Shown here: one piece after another, positions 50,700 through 62,090 of the stretch
How positions within the stretch are numbered: position 1 is the first letter of the stretch
Layout: each line of letters begins with the position of its first letter
Source of the DNA: Paraspadella gotoi
Lineage: Eukaryota > Chaetognatha
Assembly (NCBI GenBank): GCA_051294375.1
Contig: CM119269.1
Coordinates: 6,185,919-6,249,918, forward strand
Direction of reading: 5' to 3'
Length of the DNA stretch: 64,000 bases
Made by a program: the position numbers and the translations under genes
Notes under the pieces: generated by a model
What the model was told of the DNA's origin: nothing
Databases searched by the model: none
What the model saw: the letters and a program-made list of their open reading frames with translations, nothing else

Positions 50700-50961
50700 G
50701 GAGATAGTTTCGTAGGGTCACAGAAGGTTGTGTGTGGTTACTGCCACAATATTAATATTTTCTATAGAAAATCTTTTGACTCGGATCGATCAAATGTTTC
50801 ACTGACCTGAACACAAATCCGAGACAAAGGCAGACGACGGCGGGACGATTCCACTCCACGCCAATTTTGTCCTCTTTCTTTCCATCGTCATCTGGGGCGT
50901 TGATTTCCCATTCCCAACTCTCGCCATCTGCCGTTTTCACTTTGAACGTTTTTCCCGACAT
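48170..50961 (-). CDS. Membrane protein C with Pro/Ala-rich tail, possible family member
   Basis: Not recognised. Exons 50807-50961, 50377-50499, 50154-50255, 49919-50065, 49580-49608 (29 bases), 48967-49152, 48658-48750 and 48170-48285 join in phase to 316 residues. The N-terminus is soluble and acidic (GESWEWEINAPDDDGKKEDK). Hydrophobic segments follow (AVVCLCLGFVFSAVGLVTML and INGVVAGTVFICVGFIM), then YVVREFKPNRD. The tail has a charged helix (DDERYLLAAERLTAAMETEK), an Ala-rich stretch, polyproline (ATPPPLPPPPPKGGT) and a Gly/Lys-rich end. The spacing of the membrane segments and the GFIM motif resemble proteins A and B, but intron phases differ beyond the first, so common origin is only suggested. 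Polyproline could bind profilin, EVH1 or SH3 domains (inference). The intron at 50500-50806 contains a solo LTR. Confidence 0.65.
49741..49811. repeat. (GA)n microsatellite
   Basis: GA repeat in an intron of protein C. Confidence 0.85.
50565..50748 (-). mobile_element. Second short solo LTR, carrying a GA/TC expansion
   Basis: On the minus strand it starts TGTGGCAGTAACC and ends TCTCCTGCCACA, sharing CGTTGGAGAATAAATCATTC and neighbouring bases with 47780-47991. It is flanked by ATAT on both sides (50561-50564 and 50749-50752). About 70 bases of (GA)n lie inside. It sits in an intron of protein C. Confidence 0.65.
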
Positions 50962-53060
50962 TCTGGCGCGAGAATTTAAATGAGGTTTTTTTTTTGTTAC
51001 GGACGGTGAAGTTGCTCGATGAAAAATTCATCCATTGTTTTTTAGTTGAATATTTTATTAACCTTATCATACTAGAGAGGGTAGGTTTAATTTTAAAATT
51101 TAATTAAAAGTTTAAACTTTGAAGTCTATTTAGGCCAAAAACATTATAGTTTCGTATGAGTAAAAATTATTTGAAAGATCATATCGCGAAACTTACCTAT
51201 CTATGAGATATCATTTTTTAAAATAATTCTTCGGCACCGCTATACGTATAATTAAATATTTTTTAAAAACTCTCTTTTGGGCGGCATAAATTCTGTGAAA
51301 GTTTAAGTTTAAGTGAATGAAAGAAAAATGTAGGCGAAGTCTTTTCTTATCGGGGTAGCGATCGCGAGCTTTCGATCCGAGACGAAAGGACAATCAAATA
51401 TTTGAAGAGTCAAAAATTCGAATTGGTTTATTGAACAAAATGTATTAAAAAAAATAAAACTACCTTTGTCAACAAAAAAAAAAGTAGTTTTTTCTCTTTT
51501 CTGGACTGGGCGCCGTCGAGCGCCCCTTCGTATCGGTTAGATTTTCCTTGTATGGAATGACAACAACAAAAAAAAAAAAGAGTCAGGGGAGAAAAAAAAA
51601 TTAATTGGGACGAGAGACGGGGAGGTTCGTCGCCGTCACTACGAATCCGAGTGTTTGCTTTGTCTCTTTATTATTTTTTTCTCTCTCTCGATCACGATCA
51701 TTTTTTTATTCTCTGATTCGATATAAACGGATTTAGTGACCGATTAGAAATCTTTCCTTTTCTTCTTTCTATCTATTAACGGGGAGCTTCGCTGTTGCTG
51801 TTCTGATCTTCAGCTCCGATTACTGTAGACTTTTCGATTCCGTTGAAACTGCTACGTACTGAAGAGACAGTAATAATTGTTATGTGTTAGCGACAGAACC
51901 GTTCAATATAAGCAGTTCCTGAGCTTCGGATCAGGTTATAACACTGTGTGACAGGCGGGTTATGCGCCCCGTCCCTCATAACTGCTAGGCGACCACCGGG
52001 CTAGAGCCCCGGACCATTGGGTTGGGAGGAGAATGACTTGCCTCCGGCACCAATGGCCGCAGATGAACGGTTGGTGGATTTTAGTCCACCATAGTACGTT
52101 CATTCGGAATTGCAAAAAGTTGGCGGATCTGATCGAAATCGGTTTTCGATGATTCGCTTTGTTGCGCTAATCAATACTTTCTGGTTTCTGCGCTTCGGAG
52201 AGAATATAAATGAACACCAGGGGAAAATTATAAAGAATAATTTATTAAATTATCTTCTTCGAAACAACAACGGATGAACGTTAACGTATCTGCGCCTATT
52301 GTAGTAGATGCCAGTGTAAAAAAAAAGCTTTACGTTTTAGAATAAAACTGAATTCGATTGCACAAGCAACGACTCATCCATTTACTATCCAATGTATTTT
52401 ATACATCGTATAGTAAAATGGGTATATATGGTAAAAAAACACAATGAATTAAATAAGGAAAATTAATAAGGTTTTCGATGTACAATTGGCAATACAATAT
52501 CATCGAATTAATCAATAATGATAAATAAAGCAACAACAGGGATCGTTGGCCAGATGTAGCGACGTCCCTTTACAAGAGTAAATAAAAAATACCATTGATA
52601 ACTAAAAATAATAGCTAAAAAAAATGGCAGAAAAATGGTTACACTATCAGTGTAAGGCAACGCTCTACGTCAGAATTAGCGTGCGAACCGATTATATTCT
52701 TCGTACGCTGGGGTTAATTCCTATAACGAGAAAAATGATTAGTTAAGCTATTGTCTAAAACGTCCAAACTGAAAAAAAAAAGGCACAGGAGTAAATTGAG
52801 CCAAGGAAATTTTTTCAAGATTCACGAGCCAACAACTTCACAAAATAAGAAAGCGCAATGACTAATTATTGGAATATAAAAGGATAAAGGCGATTGGGGA
52901 GTGGAGCGTGGGGAAAGAGGGAATAAGCGGCAGGAAGGTTAATTTCTAAATTTATAGACTCGAAGGAATAATTTAACCGCGTATACATAATTTACATATG
53001 TTACACAGATTTTAAAATATTATATTGTCCGTGGCACTTATACGAAACTAAGGGTCAGGT
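50962..53060. other. Intergenic region between protein C and the ankyrin/RING gene
   Basis: No gene recognised. A GC-rich stretch at 51950-52110 has no open frame of note. 51340-51410 could be 5' untranslated sequence of protein C. Confidence 0.35.
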
Positions 53061-53306
53061 CAGGGGCGGCGAGAGGGGGGGCATCCTCGCCTTAGGCCCG
53101 GGAGAAGAGAGAAAAAATAAAAATAAAAAAAAAGAAGAAAGAAAAATAAAAAAAAAAGAAGGGAAGAATTAAGAGAAGTTTGAGCACGGGAGCAATTTTC
53201 AAGACAGAAAGTCGGTAATCGAAAACTAAAAACTAAAATTTTGGAGAGCGGGGGGGAGGCGACCAGGGGGCCAGTGGAGGGGCCCGCCATTTCTCTCGCC
53301 GCCCCA
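53061..53306. mobile_element. hAT-like MITE
   Basis: The left end CAGGGGCGGCGAGAG is mirrored by CTCTCGCCGCCCC at the right, typical of hAT termini. The flanks GGTCAGGT and GGTCAAAT are similar and could be an eroded 8-bp duplication. The purine-rich interior carries no transposase. Confidence 0.45.
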
Positions 53307-53654
53307 TGGTCAAATTACCAATAATAAATATACACAAAACGTATTGCGATTTGGATTGCAACATGACAACGTCCTTTATTGCCGATGGCTGATCAAAACG
53401 TAACAAAACGTAACAAGAAGAACCTTTAGGCAATAATGAAATCTTTCGCTGATTAAATAAGATGACAAAAAGAGAAACGTTTGGATAACGATGTTTTTTT
53501 GTTTTAATTTTTCATTCGTTTATTAGTAAACAAACGAAAAGTTGAATGCATCAGCTTGAAACAACTTCTTGTAGTAGAATTTAGTTTCATATTTTTTCTC
53601 CATCTCAGTCCGTAAGTCAATAGTATCTCTTTAATCTTTTGCATCGTATTTTCG

Positions 53655-53965
53655 CTCTAATTCATTCAGTCATCCTTACATTCATTCAGTCATCCTTACA
53701 TTCATTCAGTCATCATTACATTCATTCATTCATTCATTCATTCTTACATTCATTCAGTCATCCTTACATTCATTCAGTCATTCTTCCATTAATTCAGTCA
53801 TTCTTCCATTCATTGAGTCATTCTTCCATTCATTCAGTCATTCTTCCATTCATTCAGTTATTCTTCTATTCATTCAGTCATTTTTTCCATTCATTCGGCT
53901 ATTCTTCCATTCATTCAGTCAATCTTCCATTCATACAGTCATCCTTCCATTTATTCAATGATATA
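53655..53965. repeat. Minisatellite with 20-base unit
   Basis: Tandem copies of a unit close to TTCATTCAGTCATTCTTCCA, with an inner (ATTC)n tract. Open frames through it are repeat artefacts. It lies just past the ankyrin/RING stop codon. Confidence 0.8.
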
Positions 53966-54064
53966 TTTCGTTCTTTCACTCATTCATTCTCCCTCCTCTC
54001 CTCTCCTTCCCAACTCTCTCCACCATCACCCTTCACCCACTCCTCCCTCAACCCCAAACTCTTC

Positions 54065-57000
54065 TCACTCCAACCCATTCTGCAAGTAGACCCTCTGGAC
54101 GCCCTCGACCCTCTCCCGCCCGATGGGGCAGACCGAGTGCGGAGACCGGAACTGGTTGGCGCAGTCGGCGCAGAGGACCCCGTGACCGCAAGGGACGAGC
54201 ACGTGTTGTCGATCGGACGTCTCGTTCCAGCAGATGAAGCAGGTGCAGGTGCCGAGGGAGGTGTCGGGGGCGTGGCCTTCGCCTAGGGGGCGGTCCGAGG
54301 AATTAATTTTATTTAAAAATATTAATTACATGAATTTTTGTCAAGGGAAATCATCATTATCGTAATCATCACATGCACCACATGGCCCCCATAATTATCA
54401 AAAATATGATAAACTACGATGTGATGTGAAAATGATTAAATTTTAGAAAATTGAAATTTTGCATATAAAACATGAAAATATAAACTAATAAAAATACAAA
54501 TACAGTGAGCTATATTTATATATAGTAATAACTAAAAAGCTAAAATTTCAAATAACAAATTTTTAAATTTTAAAATCGTATTTGGATTCCTTACTAGAAG
54601 TTGATATAAGAAAGTATAATTCTTTTTTAAAAATTAAAGTTGGTTAAAAATGTAAAAAACTATATTTAAGACGCCTATTTTCAATTTCCAGCTTAAAAAT
54701 ATAGTTTTAATATGATAGTTTTCAAAACATAACTGGTAAATTTTGATTCCAAACTTTCACTTCACCCTAACGACCATCCCTAGATCCTCAATCCTCAAAC
54801 CCCTACTCCCGGTAGCACCCCCCTCAACCCCACCAACCTACTCACCCCCGCACGCGGCCCGCATGGCCACCACCTTCAGCGCCACCCTCATCCGGCTCCG
54901 CACCGTGGCGCCGACTTCCATCCGGCTCATCCAGCGCCGGGCGGCGATGAGCGTCGCCGGGGCGACGCCGTTGTTGTCCTCGACGGCGGCGTCGGCATTG
55001 GCGTTGAGCAAGAGTTCGACGACGGGCAAAGCCTCCCGAAGCGAGGCTTTGTGCAGCGGCGTCTGTCCCTCTTTGTCGACGGCGTTGACGTTGGCTTTGG
55101 CGCCGAGCAGGAGCGTCGCCGCTTCAGTTTGTAAGAGATCGCAGGCGCTGCGATGGAGGGAGAGGAAGCTAAGTTAGAAGCTCATATGGCTCCAAATGAA
55201 ATTGAGTTTCTTAATCTACTTTGCATAATATCGTAATTTGAATGAATTGGGTATTCTCTATAGTCAAGATTCAAGAACTCTTCTATTTTATAATTTCAGC
55301 TTTTCTTGTCAAGTACATTGCTTGTTATATTTATCTCAAACCCGTTTCCCTGTTTCCCTTCTTATTCTCAAATCTAAGAAGTTCGCCTCGAGCATTTTTG
55401 CACCGAAAAAAAATCTAGACTCACGAGTGGAGAGGAGTGCAGCCGTCTTGGTTTGGTATGTCGGCGCTGGCCTTGTGCTGCAGTAGAAGCGGCAGGAGAT
55501 GCAGCTGCCGGTTAAGGACGGCGAGGTGAAGCGGTGTGTTGCCCTCTGCGTCGGGGAGGTTCACGTGAGATCCGTGGGCGAGGAACAAGCGGACCAGCTG
55601 AGTAAACGAGATTGATGTTAAAATGATGAGTTAAAGAAAAAGCAAAAAAACAATTCCCCGTCGATGATCCATCAGTCAATTTAGACATCAGATTACGTCA
55701 ATGGGTTTTTACTAGCCCATCAGTCAAAATATCCGTTAAATGCCCATCGATTATGTCATAGATGACTTTTCAATAGCCCTGCAACACAACCCGGTTATTA
55801 ACTAAAATTACCGACTGGTCAATTTCATTTAATGACCAGATGATTATCGTCATTATCGTTCCCATCCATTTGCGGCAAAAGAACCCCACCGCCGTTTTTT
55901 TTTTCCCGGCCAAGCACCCTACCTGCTGATTCCCCGCCATGACGGCGACGGAGAGTGGGGAGTGGAGATTGACGTTGAGTTTGTGAAGAGGCGCGCCGGC
56001 GGAGAGAAGGACGGAGGCACAGTCGGCGTGTTGCCACATGGTGGCGCCGTGGAGCGCGGTGTAGCCGTCGTGGTTCTCGCTGTGGGTGCATGGTGAGTAG
56101 GACGGAGGGGGAAAGATTGAAAATGGTGAGAGATAGAGAAAAAAAAATCCACTGTGCAGTGTGCGGGGAGCAGTGTGCACCCCAAGGCATTTTATTGTCA
56201 ATTAGTATTTAGTAAGTTTAAAATTAGGCAAACGTTACGTAATATCTTTATGAGTTTATCTTTTCTTTTTTAAGTCACTTTTCGGTCGGTCTATCGGTCT
56301 GTATGTCTGTCCGTTGGTCTGTCCCACTAACGTCAAAAATGCATAAAATTCGCCTATAGTTGATTGCTCATTTGTTAAAACACTAAAAAACCTCAAATCT
56401 AAGTGATTGCTAGCGCCGCCTTCAGGAAATCCAAAAAACTTTAAAAAGTAAAATACAAGATTCCTATACAATGCATGTCATAACTACATGTCACTGCGGC
56501 GCAACACATTAGAATTACCGTTCTTGTTAATTTTACGAATTAACGAAAACTTTTCTATGGTAGGTAATGTGGCAACGATTAAGAATGACGAGCTACAAAT
56601 TAGAAAATGATTTATCTAAATGTAACGAATGCTCAAGAGACTTCACCGTCTTTCCAACCTGTGGACGTCGGCGCCTCCCGTGACGAGGACGGCGACGCCG
56701 ACTGAATTCCCCGACGCCGCGGCGACAAAAACCGCGTCGTTTCCGTTGTTGTCCTTTAAGGCGAGATCTGCGCCTGCTTCGAGCAGCGCCGTCACCACCT
56801 GTTGGCGCCCGAACATCGCTGCCAGGTGCATCGGCGTCTGTCCGTTCTCGTCGGGTGCATCGACAACCGCTCCGAGTCGAAGCAGCGTCCGCGCCACCTC
56901 CTCGCCGTTCGCCAGATGCAGCGGCGTCTTTTTTTCGGCGTCAACGCCGCGAGGATCGAAGCCGAGCGCCGCCAGCGTCGCCGCCATCTGTTTGTCGTCG

Positions 57001-57877
57001 GCGACGGCGGCGAGGTGCCAGCAGGTGGCACCGGCGAGATTTCGGCAACCGACGTCGACCCCCACCTTCTCCACCAGGTGTCGGACCATCGATGGGCTTT
57101 TGTTTCTGACGGCGATGAAGAGCGGCGTCTCTCCGGTCGAGTCGGCGGCGTCCCAGAGACGTGGCGCCGAAGTTGCGCTGCGGTCATCGGCGGCGTCGCT
57201 TTCGCTCGATCTCGCCAAACCGGCGTCTACAGCGTCTTTGACGGCGACGGCGTCGACGAGGAAATCCAAGATGGCAACGTTCTCCATCTTGACGGCGACG
57301 TGGAAGAGAGAGGCGCCTTCGGAGGAGCGGACGGACACGTCGGCGCCCAACTCCATCGCGAGAAGACGCATCATATCGATCTGTGGGGATTTAAAATAAT
57401 TTAATTCAACTACTTTATTGGTTAAATAGGAAATAGAAAACGAAATAAAATCTTAGGACCAATCCATAAAATGTTTTTTTTTGACAATATGATATAAATG
57501 TATGGAAAATCAAATAATAATTATAAATTAGATAAGCATTTTTTCAATAAATTAATAAAACTTTCTATCAATGAATCAATAAATAAATTAATCAATCAAG
57601 CAATCAATAAAGACCCATTACGTACTCTTTCCCTCTCAAAACGCCTTGCCTGTTTGTTTTCCGCGGCAACAACCAAAGGCGTTCTGCCCCGCGTGTCCCT
57701 GGCGTCGATTTTGGCGCCGCCGTCGGCAAGGAGCGACGCCATCTCGACGCTTCCGGTTTCGGCGGCGACGTGGAGCGGCGTCTTTTCAAAGTTGTCGCCG
57801 AGATTGGGGTCCGCGTTAAGGCTGAGGAGTCGGGAGACGGTCGGTCCGTCGTTCATCACCTGGAGCAATTAGATAAG

Positions 57878-57931
<54 letters not shown>

Positions 57932-58480
57932 TTTAAAATCAAATGCATAATATGAGTAAAATCAATAAAACTAATTAGGTATTCATTATAACCAAGCAAG
58001 CCAGTCAATCATTTTAACCAGCTAATCAATTCGATCAGTCAATCAGTTTAACGAGTGAACAGTTTAACGTTTAACGAGTAAATCAATTTATCTTGTCGTC
58101 GAGTCAAATCAGTCAAAACGGTCAGTCAGCCAAGTTACCGAATTAAATTTAAATTTAATTAAATTAGACTAAACAGATTGCAATAACGAGACCGCACCGT
58201 CGCGATGTGCAGCGGCGTGAGTCCCCCGGGATCCTTCTGGTCCACATCTGCTCCTCCTCTGATGAGCTCTTCGATTCTGTCCCGATTGTCGCCGGTGGCC
58301 AATTGCCTCATGATTTCTTCGTGCAACGGAGGCACGACCAGTTCCTGCCGATCGAAACGCGATTGTTGCGATCTTCATTGCGAGGTTTTTTTGAGTCGCA
58401 GAAAGTTGCGCAATATATTTTTTTTTTACCTTTGTGGAAGTGTATTCGTTGGATTCGGGGGAAGAAGACACTTGACCCAT
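54065..58480 (-). CDS. Ankyrin-repeat protein with C-terminal RING-like domain, N-myristoylation candidate
   Basis: Probable ubiquitin-ligase-like protein. Exons 58430-58480, 58198-58344, 57650-57859, 56659-57380, 55923-56079, 55425-55597, 54846-55147 and 54065-54282 all join in phase to 659 residues. MGQVSSS fits the N-myristoylation consensus (Gly2, Ser6), which decided the start over an ATG five codons upstream. About twelve to fourteen ankyrin repeats follow, with many TPLH cores (GGLTPLHIAT, KTPLHVAAE, NGQTPMHLAA, GNTPLHLAV, GQTPLHKAS). The C-terminus is a RING-like module: CTCFICW, CGHGVLCADC, then VCPIGRER. The usual final cysteine of CPxC is glycine (codon GGG), so the last zinc ligand is missing. 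Intron 3 uses a GC donor. The overall plan recalls Mib-type ankyrin/RING ligases, but no HERC2/MZM region is present. Confidence 0.88.
54415..54745. mobile_element. Partial copy of the foldback family
   Basis: In the last intron of the ankyrin/RING gene. Close to the left half of 47210-47775, sharing GAGCTATATTTATATATAGTAATAA and AACTATATTTAAGACGCC, with the middle section deleted. It runs into GATTCCAAACTTTCACTTCA, the empty site for the solo LTR at 47780. Confidence 0.6.
57878..57931. repeat. (TCAA)n microsatellite
   Basis: Tandem TCAA in the ankyrin/RING intron upstream of exon 3. Confidence 0.9.
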
Positions 58481-59352
58481 CGTTCTACGAAACAAAGATC
58501 CTGGAAACGAAAGAAGGAAAATGAAAGAAAAAGAAAAACAGAGAGAGAGAGATTGAAAGAATGTTTATTCATTCTTTCTTTGTCTCGGTTCGCCTTCGAA
58601 AATCGGCCTTGCTGATCGATTGTGGACAATGCAAAAAACCGGGGTTTTTACCGATAGTAAGTTAAAATAATTTTTGATTTGTTTATTTTTTTTAAACAGT
58701 TTAAACAACTGAAGATGGCAGGTTGAGTGACTGTTTCAAACCGAAGATCTCGGTCAAACAATTTCTGGAATGAACCGTAAAATCGGGAAAGCTCACGCAG
58801 GCCGTCCAAAACTTAAGCGAATTGGTGAACCAAATAGCAAAATAAGAATAAATTGTTGTCCAAGTGGAAACGAAAAAAAATCCAAACAAAATTACCTATT
58901 TTCTGGAAAAAATAAATATGAGCCATATCCGCAATTATTATTTCAAGCTATTTGATAAAACTGTAAAGTTGTTGAAAAGATCCAGGTTTTAGTTTTTAAC
59001 GAAATTTGTAGAAGTAGATTTGTAAAAAGAGAAAAAATATAAACAGCTTAGACTTTATAACAGTTGATTTTCATCCTTTAATAGGGTCGTATAAAAGTGT
59101 GCCGGGAAATGTAGCTAAATTGATACAACTTACCCATTTTGATAGAGGGAAGCCGAAAAGCCTGACGTTTAGAATTCCCCCGATTTTGACACCGATGCAT
59201 TTATAAAATTTAACAATTGAACGAGTCACGAGTTTTACCATGACAAAAAAAAATATATGTCATGGATGAACAAAGAAAGTTTTTCTTTCCACAACGAGGG
59301 ACAAAATCGATCTAATAATAATCCTAATCTTCTTCCTTCCCCCGCTGATCGA

Positions 59353-59359
59353 GACAGAG

Positions 59360-59424
<65 letters not shown>

Positions 59425-59514
59425 AGAGAAGAGAGAGAGAGCGCTCACGGAAGGAGGAAGGGTTCTTTGTTTGGCTCGGTACTCTGTTTCGGGCTTTCAG
59501 TCCACACATGTCGT

Positions 59515-59584
<70 letters not shown>

Positions 59585-59635
59585 CTTTATCTCGCCTCTC
59601 TCTCTCTCTTTCTCTCTCTCTCTTTCTCTCTCTAA
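59353..59635. repeat. (GA)n and (CT)n tracts in inverted arrangement
   Basis: A GA-rich tract at 59353-59441 and a CT-rich tract at 59519-59635 are separated by about 78 bases. Together they form a long potential hairpin between the ankyrin/RING gene and the next exon. Confidence 0.85.
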
Positions 59636-59639
59636 CATA

Positions 59640-61350
59640 TGATCGAAGGATGACTGGGAAAGTGATGTTCCTTTATGCTACAGATTTTTTTCAATTTTAG
59701 ATAATATAACAGTTATAGTGTGGCGTTTAGTGAATATAGTTGACAACTGGTTTTTATTGCATCTCACATCGGTGCGGGCCTTATTATAATTTTATTAATT
59801 AACAAAATAAATCGTGGCCCGCATCGGGATCTCCAATGCGGGTAATTAACATTCGTTGTCGTCATCTTTTTGGACGTCGAGTCGAGTCTCATTCTTTAGT
59901 CTTTTTTTTTTTAAATTTTAAATTTGACATATTAAATTATTGTATAAAGTCAAAAGTCATAAAAGCCCAGTATCTTTAATACCTTTTCCAACATTTTCAC
60001 AATGACGTAGGCATCTATAATTTGAAGGTGAGCCGACTTAGTAGGCCCAATAAGGATCAAACGTAGCTCGTGATCCCAAAAGTATAATTATAAACATCAG
60101 TAAAAAAATGGAAATAAACACTGAACATTGAACACTCAACAATGAATAGGGGCTCCGTTGCCAATAAACGAGCACCAGAGAAAAAAAAGCACAAAATGTA
60201 AAAATGTAGTTCTTTTTCTACACGCGATAGAAAAACCATAAAAAAATCGACCGAAAACGTCTCATCGTTTCGAGGAAACAAAAATTGTGTTTTTTTTTTT
60301 TTTTTTTTTTTTTGTTCGTGACGAAACAAATAAGAAACAAAGGAAAACCTAAAAAAAAGTTCTTACTTTTGATTGGAAATTTGTCGCGTTCGTCATTCGC
60401 CTGTTGACAAAACTAATTGCGCGATTGATAATATATCATTTCTCGGTGTTGTTAAATGTCGAAATCGTTCTTTCTGTGAATTTTTCCGGAGAATCACAGG
60501 TGCTAAGTGAAATTCACGGATCTTCGAGTTTCGTGCGATAAGAAAACTCGTCGCTCGTCACTCATTATTTCTTATTTTAGCTCTGGTGACCTATGGACGT
60601 AAGAATATCTAGTGACTCAACGAACAATGGCCTTTTTCCTGTTCGTGTTCGGACTGGCTCGCTGGTTTTCGAACAAGAGAACAATCCACTGTCGACCTTT
60701 TTCTATGTTTTTCTGGTTTCTTAACTTATTATTTATATTTCCTTTTTGTGTTGTTTTTAGAAAAGCTTCTGTTTGAAAACAAAATTCAAAATTTAGGAAT
60801 TTGAAATTTCTGTATTAACATGTGACTTTGACTGATTTTCGAGAAAAAAAATTCAGTTAATTTTCCATCTTCATTGCATCATTTATTTTCTAAAATTCGT
60901 AATGTAAGAATACAAAAAAACAATAAAAGTTTTAATATCCAAATTACGTTCCTTAGCTATCATCAGCTATTACTTACAACTCGGGAAGTTCCTTTAGAAT
61001 TGCTGCATTAGTTTGGTTTATCAGTTATTCACAAGGCATTTAAAAAAGATCCTTCGTTAAACACAATAACATAACGCAATTAAAGATTATCGTTTGATTA
61101 TGACAAAAGAAAAAGATTGCAATTCGTTCCGCTAACGATCGATAATCCTCTCATTTTCCACATCCTCGTTTTCCGCCAAAGCGACGAGGGACGTTCGACG
61201 ACCCATAATGGCGCTAATGGCGCAAAATGGCGTCATAAAGCTCCGATGTCGCTCAATGGGCCATAACGCCGCCGATGGGGAGTTGATGGAATTATTTGCA
61301 TCAAATATTCAAGATCAGGAGTCTAAATCGGATGAGTTTTCGCTTTCGAA
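59640..61350. other. Intergenic region
   Basis: No gene or clear repeat recognised. It contains a long A/T homopolymer at about 60291-60313 and repeated ATGGCG words near 61206-61240. Confidence 0.35.
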
Positions 61351-61662
61351 TTAGGTTCGATTTCCGGTCATATACTCCTCGTTTTCCTCCTCTTCCTCTT
61401 CGTCCAGTGGCTCGAACGTGTCTTGTCGTGGAGAGGCGCCTCGACTGGCGGCGCCGGTGGCGCTTGGGACGTCATTAGCGTCGCTGGCGGCCCGAGAGAC
61501 GTCGCCCGGCGTCGTCGTCGTCGGGCTCTCTAAGATCCGAGGTAAAAGCGGAGAAAATTCGCTCCTCCTTTCGTCAATGTCGGCGTCGTCTTCGTCGTCG
61601 ACTGTAGACGCTGCTACTAACGAAGCCGCTGCTGCTGCTGCCGCCGCTGCTGCCGCAGAATC
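61351..61662 (-). CDS. Last exon of an unidentified gene (partial)
   Basis: Bounded by an acceptor (CACCTAG) at 61663-61669 and a stop at 61351-61353, 103 residues in one frame. It begins with ten or so alanines, continues acidic (DDEDDADIDERRSEF), has a Ser/Thr-Pro stretch (SPTTTTPGDVSRAAS) and ends DEEEEENEEYMTGNRT. It looks like a disordered C-terminal tail. Upstream exons must lie to the right, in or beyond the duplicated block. Not recognised. Confidence 0.45.
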   Translation of the reverse strand, partial: DSAAAAAAAAAAASLVAASTVDDEDDADIDERRSEFSPLLPRILESPTTTTPGDVSRAASDANDVPSATGAASRGASPRQDTFEPLDEEEEEENEEYMTGNRT

Positions 61663-61807
61663 CTAGGTGTAAATCGCGAGGAATAATTAATGGTGATTAC
61701 CTTAACTACGACTTACGGTTGAGGAATCTTATTACGAAACAAGGTGAAAGCAAGTTATATGCTAAAGTCTGAGATGAGGAAGGAATGTGGATAGTAGAGG
61801 GACGGAG

Positions 61808-62090
<283 letters not shown>

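Noticed and set aside
51950-52150. Possible structured RNA or relation to 22920-23170 in the retrotransposon
   Set aside because: Only short shared words (such as CCATTGGGTTG and GGAATTGCAAAAA) could be seen. Not enough to claim homology or a fold.
53639-54286. 215-residue plus-strand frame
   Set aside because: Its first half translates a 20-base minisatellite and its second half is antisense to the RING exon.
56629-57404. Long plus-strand open frames (up to 256 residues)
   Set aside because: They lie antisense to the large ankyrin exon 56659-57380, whose minus-strand frame has clear ankyrin repeats and matching splice phases. The plus frames are composition shadows.
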